A stretch of DNA of 64,000 bases from Shinella zoogloeoides (GTDB taxonomy: Bacteria > Pseudomonadota > Alphaproteobacteria > Rhizobiales > Rhizobiaceae), in contig NZ_QNUJ01000007.1 in the NCBI RefSeq assembly GCF_003574625.1, positions 266,149-330,148 of the forward strand, in the 5' to 3' direction. Shown here piece after piece: positions 18,494-28,090 of the stretch. The notes below the pieces were generated by a model that did no database searches, was not told the origin of the DNA, and saw only the letters and a program-made list of their open reading frames with translations. Made by a program: the position numbers and the translations under genes. How positions within the stretch are numbered: the stretch's first letter is position 1; each line of letters starts with the position of its first letter.

Positions 18494-18515
18494 TTGACGT
18501 TTACGAAAACGTCAA
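18494..18515. promoter_or_regulatory. TTGACGT-N8-ACGTCAA operator upstream of nitronate monooxygenase
   Basis: The arms equal those of the site at 15338-15353, but the spacer is 8 instead of 2 bases. It ends 19 bp before the start codon, so binding would cover the promoter. The LiuR-like reading is inferred. Confidence 0.58.
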
Positions 18516-18632
18516 AACCATACCAGCGGGAATTGTCTCTGAAAAGGGGTGTCGGTGCATCACGGCGTGGTCATCGTGACGGAACGGCAAGACGCGCCTT
18601 TCCTGCGAGTGGCGCTGCACGTTGGCCCGCTC

Positions 18633-19360
18633 TGGGCATCGGGGAGTACGGCCATCGGGATGGGGGCGTCGGGCGCCGCGCCGCAGATGGTGGCGGCGAA
18701 AGTGAGGGCGGCGTTATGCTTCAGACATTGGGCGAGCACGGCTGTCGGGGCGTCGGCCCGTCGGGTGCAGGCGGAGGTGGTGCGAGCGAGGGGCAATACC
18801 GCGCTTCGAGCATCGGACGAAGATGACCGTCAGGGCGGCTTGGTGGCTGCGCGCGACAACGGCGCAGGCGAGGGGAGATACGGCATTCCGGGGAAGCAGG
18901 CGAGCTTGGCTGGCGAGGCATCGGCGCAAGTGGCAACGGCGTAGGCGAGAGGCGTTAATGCGCCCCAAGTGTCGAGCGGGCATGGCTGGCGGGGCGCTGG
19001 GCCACCGGGCGCACATCGCAGAGGCGGTCGAGTGGAGTTGCTACATTCCGGGCGTTGGTCGAAACTTAGCTATGAGATGGCGAGGCATCGGGCGTGGGCG
19101 GCAACGGTTCAGGCAGGCGGAGGTCGCGCATGCCATGTATCGGGCGAGCATGGTCATTGGGTTGCTTGGCCATCGGGCGCATGCCGCAGAGCTGCAGGCG
19201 ATTGGACGTTCTACATCTCGGGCCGCTGGTGAGGCCATTGGGCAGCGGCCATCCGGGTGCACTTGGCAACGGGCAGCGAGCAGGAAGTGCCGCGCTCGGG
19301 CGGCGCCGATGCATGGCAAGCGGGACATCCGGCCATCGGATGCGGGCAGCGGTGCCACCA
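18633..19360. repeat. degenerate tandem repeat array, period about 168 bp
   Basis: The whole interval 18516-19541 lacks a convincing gene. Segment 18911-19059 aligns with 19078-19230 over about 150 bases: TGGCGAGGCATCGG at 18911 and 19078, GGCAACGG at 18932, 19100 and 19265, GCGGGCATGG/GCGAGCATGG at 18976 and 19144, then CTACATTCCGGGC/CTACATCTCGGGC. Weaker units begin near 18634, 18807 and 19308. CATCGGG-like words recur more than ten times. Open frames exist on both strands, but none stays open through all units, so I treat it as non-coding or decayed. Confidence 0.7.
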
Positions 19361-19541
19361 AGGCCGGATCGACATGATTCGCCCCGGCTTATCCCCGCAG
19401 AAGAACGGGCAGTTTCGGCGGCAAGGCTTGCGAAAATTTCCGTCAAACGTTACGCAAAAACTAACAAAAGCCGGAAAGTAGGGCTCTTTCCACAGATGGA
19501 TCGTACCGCGCCGTCGCGCGGCTCCCGCAGAAGGGTCGGAT

Positions 19542-20681
19542 GTGAGCGGACTGGAAACGGCAATCAGGAACGCGCTGGCGCGCTCGGAGCGCGGCAATGC
19601 CGAGGTGCGCGCGCGCATCTACCAGTCGGCGCGCAACGCGCTCGAGGCGGGCCTGCGCAAGCAGGAGGTCAACGATCCGGGAACCGTCGCCGCGCAGCGC
19701 CACCGGCTGGAAGCCGCCATTCACCAGATCGAGGCCGAGGAGCGCGCCGAGATCGCCTCCGCCGCCGCGCGCAATGTCCGCGTCGAGCCGGCGGTCGATG
19801 CGCGGCTGGAGCCGGTGCTGCGCGCCGAGCGCGACGTGCGGCCTGAGCCGAAACTCGACGCCGAGCCGCGCCTGGAGGCGGAAAAGCCCGCTGCCGGCGC
19901 CGCCGATATCGGCGCCATCCGCCCCGACCGCCAGGACGGCTTTGCTGCCGGCGGCGCGGCGACGACGCCCGCCAAGACGGCAAAGGCCCCGGATTTCCGC
20001 CCCGAGCGGGTGGCCAAGGCCCGCAAGCGGCGCGGCCGGCTGTTTTCCTTCCTGCTCGTCCTCGCCACGCTGGTCGCCGCCCTCGGCGCGCTCGCCTGGT
20101 GGGTCCAGACGAGCGGGCTTCTCGATGACCTTCGCAGCGGCGCGGACGGCTCCCGGCCGCCGGCCCGCGTCTCGGGCGAGGATTTTTCGAGCGAAGATCC
20201 GCTCAAGAAGGCGCTCGACACGCAGAACCACTTCTCCTCCGACTGGCGCAAGGTCTTCACGCCGGCCGATACGGCAAAGATTTCCGCCGGCCCCGCGGGC
20301 CGCTTCGAATCGGTCAGCACCAGCGAGGGGCCGGCCGTGCGCGTCACCTCCACCAATCCGGACCGCGACGGCGCGGTGCGCATCGAGGTCTCTCCGGACG
20401 TGCTCGGCGAAATGAGCGGCAAGGCCTCCACGGTCGCGCTCACCGTGCAGGCGGTCGGCGACAAGCCGGTGCAGGTCGCCGTCGAATGCGATTTCGCCAG
20501 CATGGGCAATTGCGGCCGCCACCGCTTCACCGTCTCTGAGCGCACCGACATCCTGTTCCAGGTGGAGTTCGACCGCTCGCTCTCGCCGAGCGAGCCGGGC
20601 CATATCCTGCTGAACAGCGACATTTCCGGCGGCAGTGCCGGCGTCAACCTCTTCGGCGTGCGCATCCAGCCGGGCGAATAG
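19542..20681 (+). CDS. conserved hypothetical protein with one membrane helix
   Basis: 379 residues, GTG start with AAGGG 9 bp upstream. The N-terminal 70 residues are helical and charged (likely coiled coil), followed by a low-complexity Ala/Glu/Arg/Pro linker, one membrane helix near residues 168-188 (FSFLLVLATLVAALGALAWW), and a periplasmic C-terminal domain of about 170 residues rich in beta-strand (VALTVQAVGDKPVQVAVEC, RFESV, FDRSLSPSEPGHILL), with two cysteines that could pair. It resembles carbohydrate-binding-like sandwiches only in general shape. I do not recognise a function. It is convergent with ppk2. Confidence 0.78.
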   Translation: MSGLETAIRNALARSERGNAEVRARIYQSARNALEAGLRKQEVNDPGTVAAQRHRLEAAIHQIEAEERAEIASAAARNVRVEPAVDARLEPVLRAERDVRPEPKLDAEPRLEAEKPAAGAADIGAIRPDRQDGFAAGGAATTPAKTAKAPDFRPERVAKARKRRGRLFSFLLVLATLVAALGALAWWVQTSGLLDDLRSGADGSRPPARVSGEDFSSEDPLKKALDTQNHFSSDWRKVFTPADTAKISAGPAGRFESVSTSEGPAVRVTSTNPDRDGAVRIEVSPDVLGEMSGKASTVALTVQAVGDKPVQVAVECDFASMGNCGRHRFTVSERTDILFQVEFDRSLSPSEPGHILLNSDISGGSAGVNLFGVRIQPGE

Positions 20682-20705
20682 AGCAGTTCCGGCGTGGGCG
20701 CCAGG

Positions 20706-21587
20706 CTACTTGAGGAAGCCCGGGCCGGAGCCGACGATCCTGTCGTCGATCTCGCCGATCGCCTGCTTGTCCTTGCCGTCATAGTCGAGCGATTTCAGGA
20801 TGTGGCGGATGAGGTTGATGCGCGCACGGCGCTTGTCGTTGGCGCGGATCACGGTCCAGGGCGCGTTGTCCGTGTGCGTTTCCTTCAGCATGCGGTCGCG
20901 CTTTTCCGAATAGTCGCCCCATTTGTTGAGCGCGGCGATGTCCATCGGCGACAGCTTCCAGATCTTCAGCGGGTCGTGCCGGCGGTCGTGGAAGCGCTTG
21001 AGCTGCATCTCGCGGCCGATATCCAGCCAGAACTTGAAGAGATGGATGCCCTCCGAGACGATCATCTTCTCGAAGCGCGGCGTCTCCTTGAGGAATTTCT
21101 CGTACTGCTCGGGCGTGCAGAAGCCCATGACCGGCTCGACGCCTGCCCGGTTGTACCAGGAGCGGTCGAAGAGCACGAATTCGCCGGTCGTCGGGAAGGT
21201 CGCGACATAGCGCTGATAGTACCACTGGCCCTGCTCGGTGCCGGTCGGCTTGGTCAGCGCCACGACGCGCGCCGAGCGCGGGTTCATGTAGGAGGTGGTG
21301 GCGTGGATGACGCCGCCCTTGCCGGCCGCGTCCCGCCCCTCGAAGACGGCCATGATGCGCTTGCCGGTCTTCTGCTGCCAGAACTGCACCTTGACCAGTT
21401 CGATCTGCAGGAGCTTCAGCAGCCGCTCGTATTCCTTGTTGTCGAGCTTCTTGTCATAGGGATAGTCCCCCGAGCCGAAGGCCTTGTCGTCGATCCAGCC
21501 GGGCAGGACGGGATCGTCGATATCGAACACGCGCTTCTTGTCGTGGATGTCGAGTTCCACGGCCCGGCTTTCGGCCTTTTCCGCCAT
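20706..21587 (-). CDS. ppk2: polyphosphate kinase 2
   Basis: 293 residues from ATG 21587, with AAGGAG 7 bp upstream (a longer frame reaches 21644). It has the PPK2 Walker [12 protein letters not shown], the lid region and Walker B-like [17 protein letters not shown], plus KFWLDIG. PPK2 uses polyphosphate to phosphorylate nucleotides (GDP or ADP, class I) or the reverse. Single-domain length fits class I. It is divergent from phoR, separated by 144 bp, next to the phosphate regulon, which suits a role in phosphate storage and use. Confidence 0.93.
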   Translation of the reverse strand: MAEKAESRAVELDIHDKKRVFDIDDPVLPGWIDDKAFGSGDYPYDKKLDNKEYERLLKLLQIELVKVQFWQQKTGKRIMAVFEGRDAAGKGGVIHATTSYMNPRSARVVALTKPTGTEQGQWYYQRYVATFPTTGEFVLFDRSWYNRAGVEPVMGFCTPEQYEKFLKETPRFEKMIVSEGIHLFKFWLDIGREMQLKRFHDRRHDPLKIWKLSPMDIAALNKWGDYSEKRDRMLKETHTDNAPWTVIRANDKRRARINLIRHILKSLDYDGKDKQAIGEIDDRIVGSGPGFLK

Positions 21588-21731
21588 CGTCTGCTCCTTG
21601 AATGTCGGTTCGCGGCAGGTGGCCGCTTCGGCGAAGGTGGCCACAACCGCATTGCGAATTCAAGCCGGCCGTGAAAAACATGTCATGAAGCCGCGCTATC
21701 CATGGAGAATCATGGAGGCGTGGAGGCTACG

Positions 21732-23021
21732 ATGCTTGCAAGGGAATGGGTGGTCGTGACGGATCAGCGCACGGGCCTCGGATGGCTGGCGACGCAACTG
21801 TGGGGCGAACGCGTTCTCATTGCCTCCGCCGTCTTCGTCGGCTTCATGATGTGGCTTGCAGGCCTGCATCTCGGCTGGGTGTCCTTCGCGGTGCTGCTCC
21901 TCGTCATCGCCGGATTGCTGCGGATGGAGCGCCGCGCCGTCGAGGCAGGCCGTCGCACGATGGCGGTTGCGCCGGCCGCGCCGGTCGTGGAGGTGGCCCC
22001 GCCGGCGGAAGATCTCACCCCCATCTCGGCCGTCCTCGGCGCGCTCGACGCGCCGGCGCTTCTCCTTTCCGCCCGCGAGACCGTGAAGCTGCAGAACCGT
22101 GCCGCCGAGGCGATCTTCGGGCAGATTCCGCAGGGCAGCGACCTTGCCGGCCGCATCCGCGCACCCAGCATCCTCGATATGGTGCGCGATGCTATCGGCT
22201 CCGGCCAGCCGCGCGAGACCGAGCATGCCGAGCGTCTTCCCTCCGAAACGGTCTATGTCGTGCGCGTCGCCCCGCTTGCCGGCCCCACCACCGAGCCGCT
22301 CTGGCTGCTGACCTTCCGCGACGTCTCGCAGGCTCGCCGTATCGACCGCATGCGCTCCGACTTCATCGCCAATGCCAGCCACGAGCTGCGCACGCCGCTC
22401 GCTTCGCTGCGCGGCTTCATCGAGACGCTGCAGGGCCCGGCGAGGAACGACCTCAAGGCGCATGAGCGCTTCCTTACCATCATGCACGAGCAGGCGACGC
22501 GCATGAGCCGCCTCGTCGACGACCTGCTCTCGCTTTCCCGCCTGGAACTGCGCTCGAACCTCGCGCCCGACCAGACGGTGGACCTCGTGCCGCTGCTCGG
22601 CCATGTCCGCGACAGCCTGCAGCCGCTCGCGAGCGACCTCGGCGTCGAGATCGCGCTCGACCTGCCGGCGCATCCCGTGACCGTTGCCGGCGACCGCGAC
22701 GAGTTGGTCGAGGTCTTCGAGAACCTTCTCGAAAATGCCTGCAAATACGGCCAGGAAGGCAAGCGGGTGGACGTGGCGCTGTCGGGCGGGGAGGGCGCGC
22801 CCGCCGAGCTTTCCGTCACCGACTACGGCCCCGGCATCCCGCCCGAGCATGTGCCGCGCATCACCGAGCGTTTCTACCGGGTCAATGTGGAGGCGAGCCG
22901 TTCCAAGAAGGGCACGGGCCTCGGGCTTGCCATCGTCAAGCACATCCTCACCCGCCACAAGGCGCGCCTCGTGGTGAAGTCCGAGGTGGGCAAGGGAACG
23001 GTCTTTACCGTCAAATTCTGA
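21732..23021 (+). CDS. phoR: phosphate regulon sensor histidine kinase PhoR
   Basis: 429 residues from ATG 21732, chosen because GGAGG lies 5 bp upstream (21702 is also in frame). Two membrane helices lie at about residues 25-65, then a PAS-like domain (about 95-190), the dimerisation box with NASHELRTPLASLRGF and an ATPase domain with N-box ENLLENACKYG and G-box GTGLGLAIVKHIL. PhoR phosphorylates PhoB when phosphate is low. It leads the phoR-pstSCAB-phoU-phoB cluster, and pstS begins 189 bp later after its own Pho box. Confidence 0.93.
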   Translation: MLAREWVVVTDQRTGLGWLATQLWGERVLIASAVFVGFMMWLAGLHLGWVSFAVLLLVIAGLLRMERRAVEAGRRTMAVAPAAPVVEVAPPAEDLTPISAVLGALDAPALLLSARETVKLQNRAAEAIFGQIPQGSDLAGRIRAPSILDMVRDAIGSGQPRETEHAERLPSETVYVVRVAPLAGPTTEPLWLLTFRDVSQARRIDRMRSDFIANASHELRTPLASLRGFIETLQGPARNDLKAHERFLTIMHEQATRMSRLVDDLLSLSRLELRSNLAPDQTVDLVPLLGHVRDSLQPLASDLGVEIALDLPAHPVTVAGDRDELVEVFENLLENACKYGQEGKRVDVALSGGEGAPAELSVTDYGPGIPPEHVPRITERFYRVNVEASRSKKGTGLGLAIVKHILTRHKARLVVKSEVGKGTVFTVKF

Positions 23022-23082
23022 CACAAAGGACGGCGCGTTCGTCTTTTTGTCGGAAATATTCTAGTATTTTCAGATATTTAGC

Positions 23083-23115
23083 TTGTCACAAATGTTTCGT
23101 CAAAGTGACATAAAA
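23083..23115 (+). promoter_or_regulatory. Pho box upstream of pstS
   Basis: Three 11-bp tandem units, TTGTCACAAAT, GTTTCGTCAAA and GTGACATAAAA, follow the PhoB half-site plan (consensus CTGTCAT then four A/T-rich bases). The middle unit is weakest. The box ends 95 bp before the pstS start. Confidence 0.72.
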
Positions 23116-23210
23116 GGGATGGCGATCGGGGTTTAGAGAAGGGCCGCCGGTCAACGGCAGAGAGCGCGAACCGCGCGCTTCCAACACACGTCCTCTTCGG
23201 GAGAACCCAG

Positions 23211-24245
23211 ATGAAATCTCTTAAGCTCACTGTCGCGGCGCTCGTTGCCTCCGCAGCCTTCGCCGGCGTTGCCGTTGCGCGCGACCAGATCCAGATCGCC
23301 GGCTCGTCCACCGTTCTTCCTTACGCCAAGATCGTCGCCGAATCGTTCGGCGAAACCTATCCGGACTTCAAGACGCCGATCGTCGAATCCGGCGGCACCG
23401 GCGGCGGCCTCAAGGAATTCTGCAAGGGCGTCGGCCCGGACACCATCGACATCGCCAATGCGTCGCGCCCGATGAAGGGCAGCGAAGTCGAGGCCTGCAA
23501 GGCTGCCGGCGTCACCGAGATCCAGGAAGTCAAGATCGGCTATGACGGCATCGTCTTCGCCACCGACAGCGGCAATGCCGACCTGAAGCTCGAGCCGAAG
23601 GACGTCTACCTGGCGCTCGCCGCCGAAGTCGTCGTCGACGGCAAGCTCGTCGCCAACCCCTACAAGAAGTGGTCGGAAGTCAACAAGGACCTGCCGGACG
23701 TCGAGATCGCCGCTTACATCCCGGGCGAAAAGCACGGCACGCGTGAAGTCTTCGACGAGAAGATGCTGGCTGCCGGCTGCGAAGCCACCGGCGCTGCCGA
23801 AGTGATCAAGGCCGCCGTTGCCGACAAGGACGAGCAGCACGCCAAGTGCATCGCCGTTCGCAAGGATGGCCTGGCTGTCGACATCGACGGCGACTACACC
23901 GAAACGCTCGCCCGCATCTCCGCCAACAAGTCCGGCATCGGCGTCTTCGGCCTGTCCTTCTACGAAAACAACGCCGACAAGCTGAAGGTCGCGACCGTCA
24001 GCGGCATCGTTCCCTCGACCGAGACGATCGCTTCCGGCGAATACCCGGTTTCCCGCCCGCTGTTCTTCTACGTCAAGAAGGCGCATCTCGGCGTCATCCC
24101 GGGCCTGAAGGAATATGTCGAGTTCTTCACGAACGACGACATGATCGGCCCGGACTCCCCGCTGGCTGAATACGGCCTCGTCCCGGCTCCCGATGCCGAG
24201 CGCGACACCGTTCGCAAGGCCTTCGCCGACGGCAAGATCATGTAA
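23211..24245 (+). CDS. pstS: phosphate ABC transporter substrate-binding protein
   Basis: 344 residues with a signal peptide (MKSLKLTVAALVASAAFAGVAVA, cut before RDQIQIAGS by inference). The periplasmic domain starts with the phosphate loop IAGSSTVLPYA and has ESGGTGGGLKEFC, both part of the anion-binding site. Codon use is strongly biased, as for a highly expressed gene. It is the first gene after the Pho box and is followed by a strong hairpin before pstC, so its message may be more abundant than the rest of the operon. Confidence 0.95.
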   Translation: MKSLKLTVAALVASAAFAGVAVARDQIQIAGSSTVLPYAKIVAESFGETYPDFKTPIVESGGTGGGLKEFCKGVGPDTIDIANASRPMKGSEVEACKAAGVTEIQEVKIGYDGIVFATDSGNADLKLEPKDVYLALAAEVVVDGKLVANPYKKWSEVNKDLPDVEIAAYIPGEKHGTREVFDEKMLAAGCEATGAAEVIKAAVADKDEQHAKCIAVRKDGLAVDIDGDYTETLARISANKSGIGVFGLSFYENNADKLKVATVSGIVPSTETIASGEYPVSRPLFFYVKKAHLGVIPGLKEYVEFFTNDDMIGPDSPLAEYGLVPAPDAERDTVRKAFADGKIM

Positions 24246-24253
24246 TGACTTTA

Positions 24254-24281
24254 GCGGGCGCGGTCTCAAGACCGCGCCCGC
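24254..24281 (+). terminator. 13-bp hairpin between pstS and pstC
   Basis: GCGGGCGCGGTCT and AGACCGCGCCCGC are perfectly complementary with CA between them, 9 bp after the pstS stop, without a T-run. It probably protects the pstS 3' end or partly stops transcription. Confidence 0.72.
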
Positions 24282-24398
24282 CGCTCTCTTCCGGGCGGCG
24301 ACGCCCAGTCATGGTCTTCGACCGGGAATGGGGCGCCTGTCGAACCTTGCGACACACAGAATGACTGCGCGGATGATCTCGCCGGGGGAATTTCCGAA

Positions 24399-25883
24399 AT
24401 GAGTATTTCCATACTATTGCTTATCGTCGCCGTGATCGGCGTGGCGGGCTATCTGGCGGGCAGCTGGCGCGCCAATGCGCTTGCCGGCGGCAAGTCCTCC
24501 AGCCTGCATTCGCGGCCGGGCTACTACGGCGCCTTCGTCGCCATCTGGTCCATGCTGCCGGCGGTCATCGTGCTGCTGGTCTGGATCATCGCGAGCCCGA
24601 TCTATATCGGCTCGACCGTCCGCGCCGGCTTCCCCGACGAGGTGAAGGCCGAGCCGCAGGCGACGCAGAACCTCAACTACAACATGATCGGCGCCATCGC
24701 CCGCGGCTTCAGGCTGCTTTCGGTGGAAGAGCGCCAGGCGGTGTTCGCCGACGCCGCGACCGCCCGCACGGTGCTCGCCGGCAAGGGCGTGCCGCTGGCG
24801 GCCGATCCCGCGCCCTACATGCTGAAGTCCGCCGACGACCTCAACCGCATGACCACGACCAGCAGCACCATCCTGTCGGCCCTCGTCATGCTTTCGGCCC
24901 TTGTCGGCGCCTTCCTCTCCTACCGCGCCATCGCGCCGCGTTTCCGCGCCCGCAATCGCGTCGAGGGCGTGATGCTGGCGGCCCTGATCGGCGCCTCCTC
25001 CATCGCCATCCTGACGACGATCGGCATCGTCGCCTCGATGCTGACGGAGGCCACCCACTTCTTCAACATGGTTCCGGCCTGGGAGTTCTTCTTCGGCACG
25101 GTCTGGGATCCGCGCTTCGCCGCGGCGGGCGCGACGGCCTCTTCCGGCCAGTTCGGCCTGCTTCCGCTGCTCGCCGGCACGCTCTATATCGGCTTCGTCG
25201 CCATGCTGGTCGCAGTGCCGGTCGGCCTCTTCGCCGCCATCTACATGTCGGAATATGCCTCGCGCACCGTCCGCTCGGTCGCAAAGCCCCTGCTCGAAGT
25301 GCTCGCCGGCATCCCGACCATCGTCTACGGCTTCTTCGCCCTCATCACGGTCGGCCCGTTCCTGCGCGATATCTCCGCCCAGCTCAACGGCCTCGTCACG
25401 GGCAATTACTCGAACTTCATCCAGGCGCAGAGCGTCCTGACCGCCGGCTTCGTCATGGGCATCATGCTGATCCCCTACGTCTCCTCGCTGTCGGACGACA
25501 TCATCACCGCCGTACCGCGGGCGCTGCGTGACGGTTCGCTCGGCCTCGGCGCCACGCGCTCCGAAACGATCAAGCGCGTCATCCTGCCGGCGGCCCTGCC
25601 GGGCATCGTCGGCGCGCTGCTGATGACGGCCTCGCGCGCCATCGGCGAGACCATGATCGTGGTGCTCGCCGCGGGCGTCGCCGCCCGCATGCAGATCAAT
25701 CCCTTCGAGCCGATGACGACCGTGACGGTCAAGATCGTCAACCAGCTGACGGGCGACCTCGAATTCACCTCGCCGCAGACGCTGGTGGCCTTCGCGCTCG
25801 GCATCACGCTCTTCGTCATCACGCTTTGCCTCAACATCTACGCCCTTTACATCGTGCGCAAATACCGGGAGCAGTACGAATGA
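24399..25883 (+). CDS. pstC: phosphate ABC transporter permease PstC
   Basis: 494 residues, longer than the E. coli protein (319) because of an N-terminal extension with extra helices and a periplasmic loop (about 1-220), the form common in alphaproteobacteria. The ABC permease domain has AGIPTIVYGFFAL and the EAA loop GLGATRSETIKRVILPAALPG (partly shown: ATRSETIKRVILPAALPG). Start ATG 24399 has no clear strong ribosome site but follows GGGGGAATTTCCGAA. Its stop overlaps the pstA start by four bases. Confidence 0.94.
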   Translation: MSISILLLIVAVIGVAGYLAGSWRANALAGGKSSSLHSRPGYYGAFVAIWSMLPAVIVLLVWIIASPIYIGSTVRAGFPDEVKAEPQATQNLNYNMIGAIARGFRLLSVEERQAVFADAATARTVLAGKGVPLAADPAPYMLKSADDLNRMTTTSSTILSALVMLSALVGAFLSYRAIAPRFRARNRVEGVMLAALIGASSIAILTTIGIVASMLTEATHFFNMVPAWEFFFGTVWDPRFAAAGATASSGQFGLLPLLAGTLYIGFVAMLVAVPVGLFAAIYMSEYASRTVRSVAKPLLEVLAGIPTIVYGFFALITVGPFLRDISAQLNGLVTGNYSNFIQAQSVLTAGFVMGIMLIPYVSSLSDDIITAVPRALRDGSLGLGATRSETIKRVILPAALPGIVGALLMTASRAIGETMIVVLAAGVAARMQINPFEPMTTVTVKIVNQLTGDLEFTSPQTLVAFALGITLFVITLCLNIYALYIVRKYREQYE

Positions 25884-27211
25884 GCCAGGTCTCCCCCATG
25901 TCCTCCACGAGCCCCGCCATCGGCGTCTCCGCCGCGCCCGAACGCCGCGATATCGGCCTTCGCCGCCGCTATGCCGCCGAACGCCGCTTCCGCCTCTTCG
26001 GCATGGCCGCCATCGGTTTCGGCCTGCTCTTCCTCTTCCTCCTGCTGTTCTCGGTGGTCTCCAAAGGCTACACGGCGTTCCAGCAGTCGATGATCACGAT
26101 CCCGGTCGAGTTCTCCGAGCAGATCATCGACAAGAACAACGAGCGCGCCACGAACCCGCAGAAGCTGGTCTCGGCCAATTACCCGGTCGTCGCCCGCAAT
26201 GCGCTCGCCAAGGTCCTCGGCGTCAGCGAGGACGACCGCGCCGGCCTGAAGGCCGTCAACGGCATGATCTCGGACAGCGTCCGCGTCCAGTTCCGCAACC
26301 TCGTCACCGCCGATCCTTCCATCATCGGCACGACGCAGACCGTGACCTTCCTCGCCCACGGCGATCTCGACTCGGCCTTCAAGGGCCAGATCGACCTCTC
26401 CGTGCCGGAAAACAACCGCAAGGTCTCCGACAAGCAGGTCGGCTGGATGAACACGCTTGCCGAAAGCGGCGCGCTCTCCAAGCACTTCAACACCGGCCTC
26501 TTCGTCAACGGCGCATCGAGCCGTCCGGAAGCCGCCGGCGTCGGCGTCGCACTCGTCGGCTCGCTCTACATGATGCTGATCGTGCTCGTGCTGTCGCTGC
26601 CCATCGGCGTCGCCGCCTCGATCTATCTGGAAGAGTTCGCGCCGAAGAACCGCTTCACGGACCTCATCGAGGTGAACATCAACAACCTCGCGGCCGTGCC
26701 GTCCATCGTCTACGGTCTGCTCGGCCTTGCCGTCTTCGTCAACTTCGCGGGCTTCCCGCGCTCGGCGGCCCTCGTCGGTGGCCTGGTGCTGACGCTGATG
26801 ACGCTGCCGACGATCATCATCGCGACCCGCGCGGCGCTGAAGGCCGTGCCCCCGTCGATCCGCTCGGCGGCGCTGGGCCTCGGCGCCTCGAAGATGCAGA
26901 CCGTGTTCCACCACGTCCTGCCGCTCGCCATGCCCGGCATCCTGACGGGCACGATTATCGGCCTTGCCCACGCGCTGGGCGAGACCGCGCCGCTTCTCCT
27001 CATCGGCATGGTCGCCTTCGTCGCCGACGTCCCGGCAACGCCCCTCGATCCGTCGACGGCGCTTCCGGTGCAGATCTACATGTGGGCGAACGAGGCCGAG
27101 CGCGCCTTCGTGGAGCGCACGTCGGGAGCCATCATCGTGCTCCTCATCTTCCTCATCCTCATGAACGTCGGCGCCATCCTGCTGCGCCGCCGCTTCGAAC
27201 GGCGCTGGTAG
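25880..27211 (+). CDS. pstA: phosphate ABC transporter permease PstA
   Basis: 443 residues, starting in the ATGA overlap with pstC; a longer frame upstream only shadows pstC. An N-terminal cytoplasmic tail and first helix (about 40-65) precede a large periplasmic DUF3333-type loop (about 70-215), then the permease domain with [12 protein letters not shown] and the EAA loop [16 protein letters not shown]. It pairs with PstC to form the channel. The extended N-terminus is again the alphaproteobacterial form. Confidence 0.94.
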   Translation: MSQVSPMSSTSPAIGVSAAPERRDIGLRRRYAAERRFRLFGMAAIGFGLLFLFLLLFSVVSKGYTAFQQSMITIPVEFSEQIIDKNNERATNPQKLVSANYPVVARNALAKVLGVSEDDRAGLKAVNGMISDSVRVQFRNLVTADPSIIGTTQTVTFLAHGDLDSAFKGQIDLSVPENNRKVSDKQVGWMNTLAESGALSKHFNTGLFVNGASSRPEAAGVGVALVGSLYMMLIVLVLSLPIGVAASIYLEEFAPKNRFTDLIEVNINNLAAVPSIVYGLLGLAVFVNFAGFPRSAALVGGLVLTLMTLPTIIIATRAALKAVPPSIRSAALGLGASKMQTVFHHVLPLAMPGILTGTIIGLAHALGETAPLLLIGMVAFVADVPATPLDPSTALPVQIYMWANEAERAFVERTSGAIIVLLIFLILMNVGAILLRRRFERRW

Positions 27212-27224
27212 AAGGACCGATCCT

Positions 27225-28040
27225 ATGAACATGATGTCAGAAGCAGCAGTCGAGAAAGCGCTGGACAAGAAAATGAACGACATTTCCTACAAGATGATCG
27301 GCAAGGACGTCTCGGTCTATTACGGCGAGAAGCGCGCCCTCTACGACGTCAACCTCAATGTCCGCGAGAACACCGTCACCGCCCTCATCGGCCCGTCGGG
27401 CTGCGGCAAGTCGACGTTCCTGCGCACGCTGAACCGCATGAACGATACCATCGACGGCTGCCGCGTCACCGGCCGCATCACGCTCGACACGGACGATATC
27501 TACGATCCGAACATCGACGTGGTGGAGCTGCGCGCCCGCGTCGGCATGGTCTTCCAGAAGCCGAACCCGTTCCCGAAGTCGATCTACGAGAACGTCGCCT
27601 ACGGCCCGCGCATCCACGGCCTTGCGAAAGCCAAGGCCGACATGGACGCCATCGTCGAGCAGAGCCTCCAGAAGGCGGGTCTGTGGAACGAGGTGAAGGA
27701 CCGCCTGCACGAGAGCGGCACCGGCCTTTCCGGCGGCCAGCAGCAGCGCCTGTGCATCGCCCGCGCCGTCGCCGTCAGCCCGGAAGTCATCCTGATGGAC
27801 GAGCCCTGCTCGGCGCTCGACCCCATCGCGACCGCCAAGGTCGAGGAGCTGATCCACGAGCTGCGCGCCAACTTCACCATCGTCATCGTGACGCACTCCA
27901 TGCAGCAGGCGGCCCGCGTCTCGCAGCGCACCGCCATGTTCCACCTCGGCAACCTCGTCGAGGAGAACGACACCGACAAGATGTTCACCAACCCGGACGA
28001 TCAGCGCACGCAGGACTACATCATGGGCCGCTTCGGCTGA
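27225..28040 (+). CDS. pstB: phosphate ABC transporter ATP-binding protein
   Basis: 271 residues with Walker [11 protein letters not shown] near residue 57, the signature [14 protein letters not shown] near 167 and Walker [14 protein letters not shown] near 187, followed by the switch His in [10 protein letters not shown]. It drives PstCA at the inner face of the membrane. The gene begins 13 bp after pstA. Two nearby ATGs (27225, 27231) are possible starts. Confidence 0.96.
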   Translation: MNMMSEAAVEKALDKKMNDISYKMIGKDVSVYYGEKRALYDVNLNVRENTVTALIGPSGCGKSTFLRTLNRMNDTIDGCRVTGRITLDTDDIYDPNIDVVELRARVGMVFQKPNPFPKSIYENVAYGPRIHGLAKAKADMDAIVEQSLQKAGLWNEVKDRLHESGTGLSGGQQQRLCIARAVAVSPEVILMDEPCSALDPIATAKVEELIHELRANFTIVIVTHSMQQAARVSQRTAMFHLGNLVEENDTDKMFTNPDDQRTQDYIMGRFG

Positions 28041-28090
28041 CGTTCTCGTCGCCAAAGCCCCGAATGTCCGCGCGCATCAAGGATAAAGCC

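Noticed and set aside
18633..19360. CRISPR array
   Set aside because: The units are about 168 bp and strongly diverged, without short identical repeats or unique spacers, and no cas genes are present.
18549..19446. Overlapping open frames on both strands inside the repeat array
   Set aside because: None is open through all repeat units; they change frame between units and show no recognisable domain or good ribosome site.
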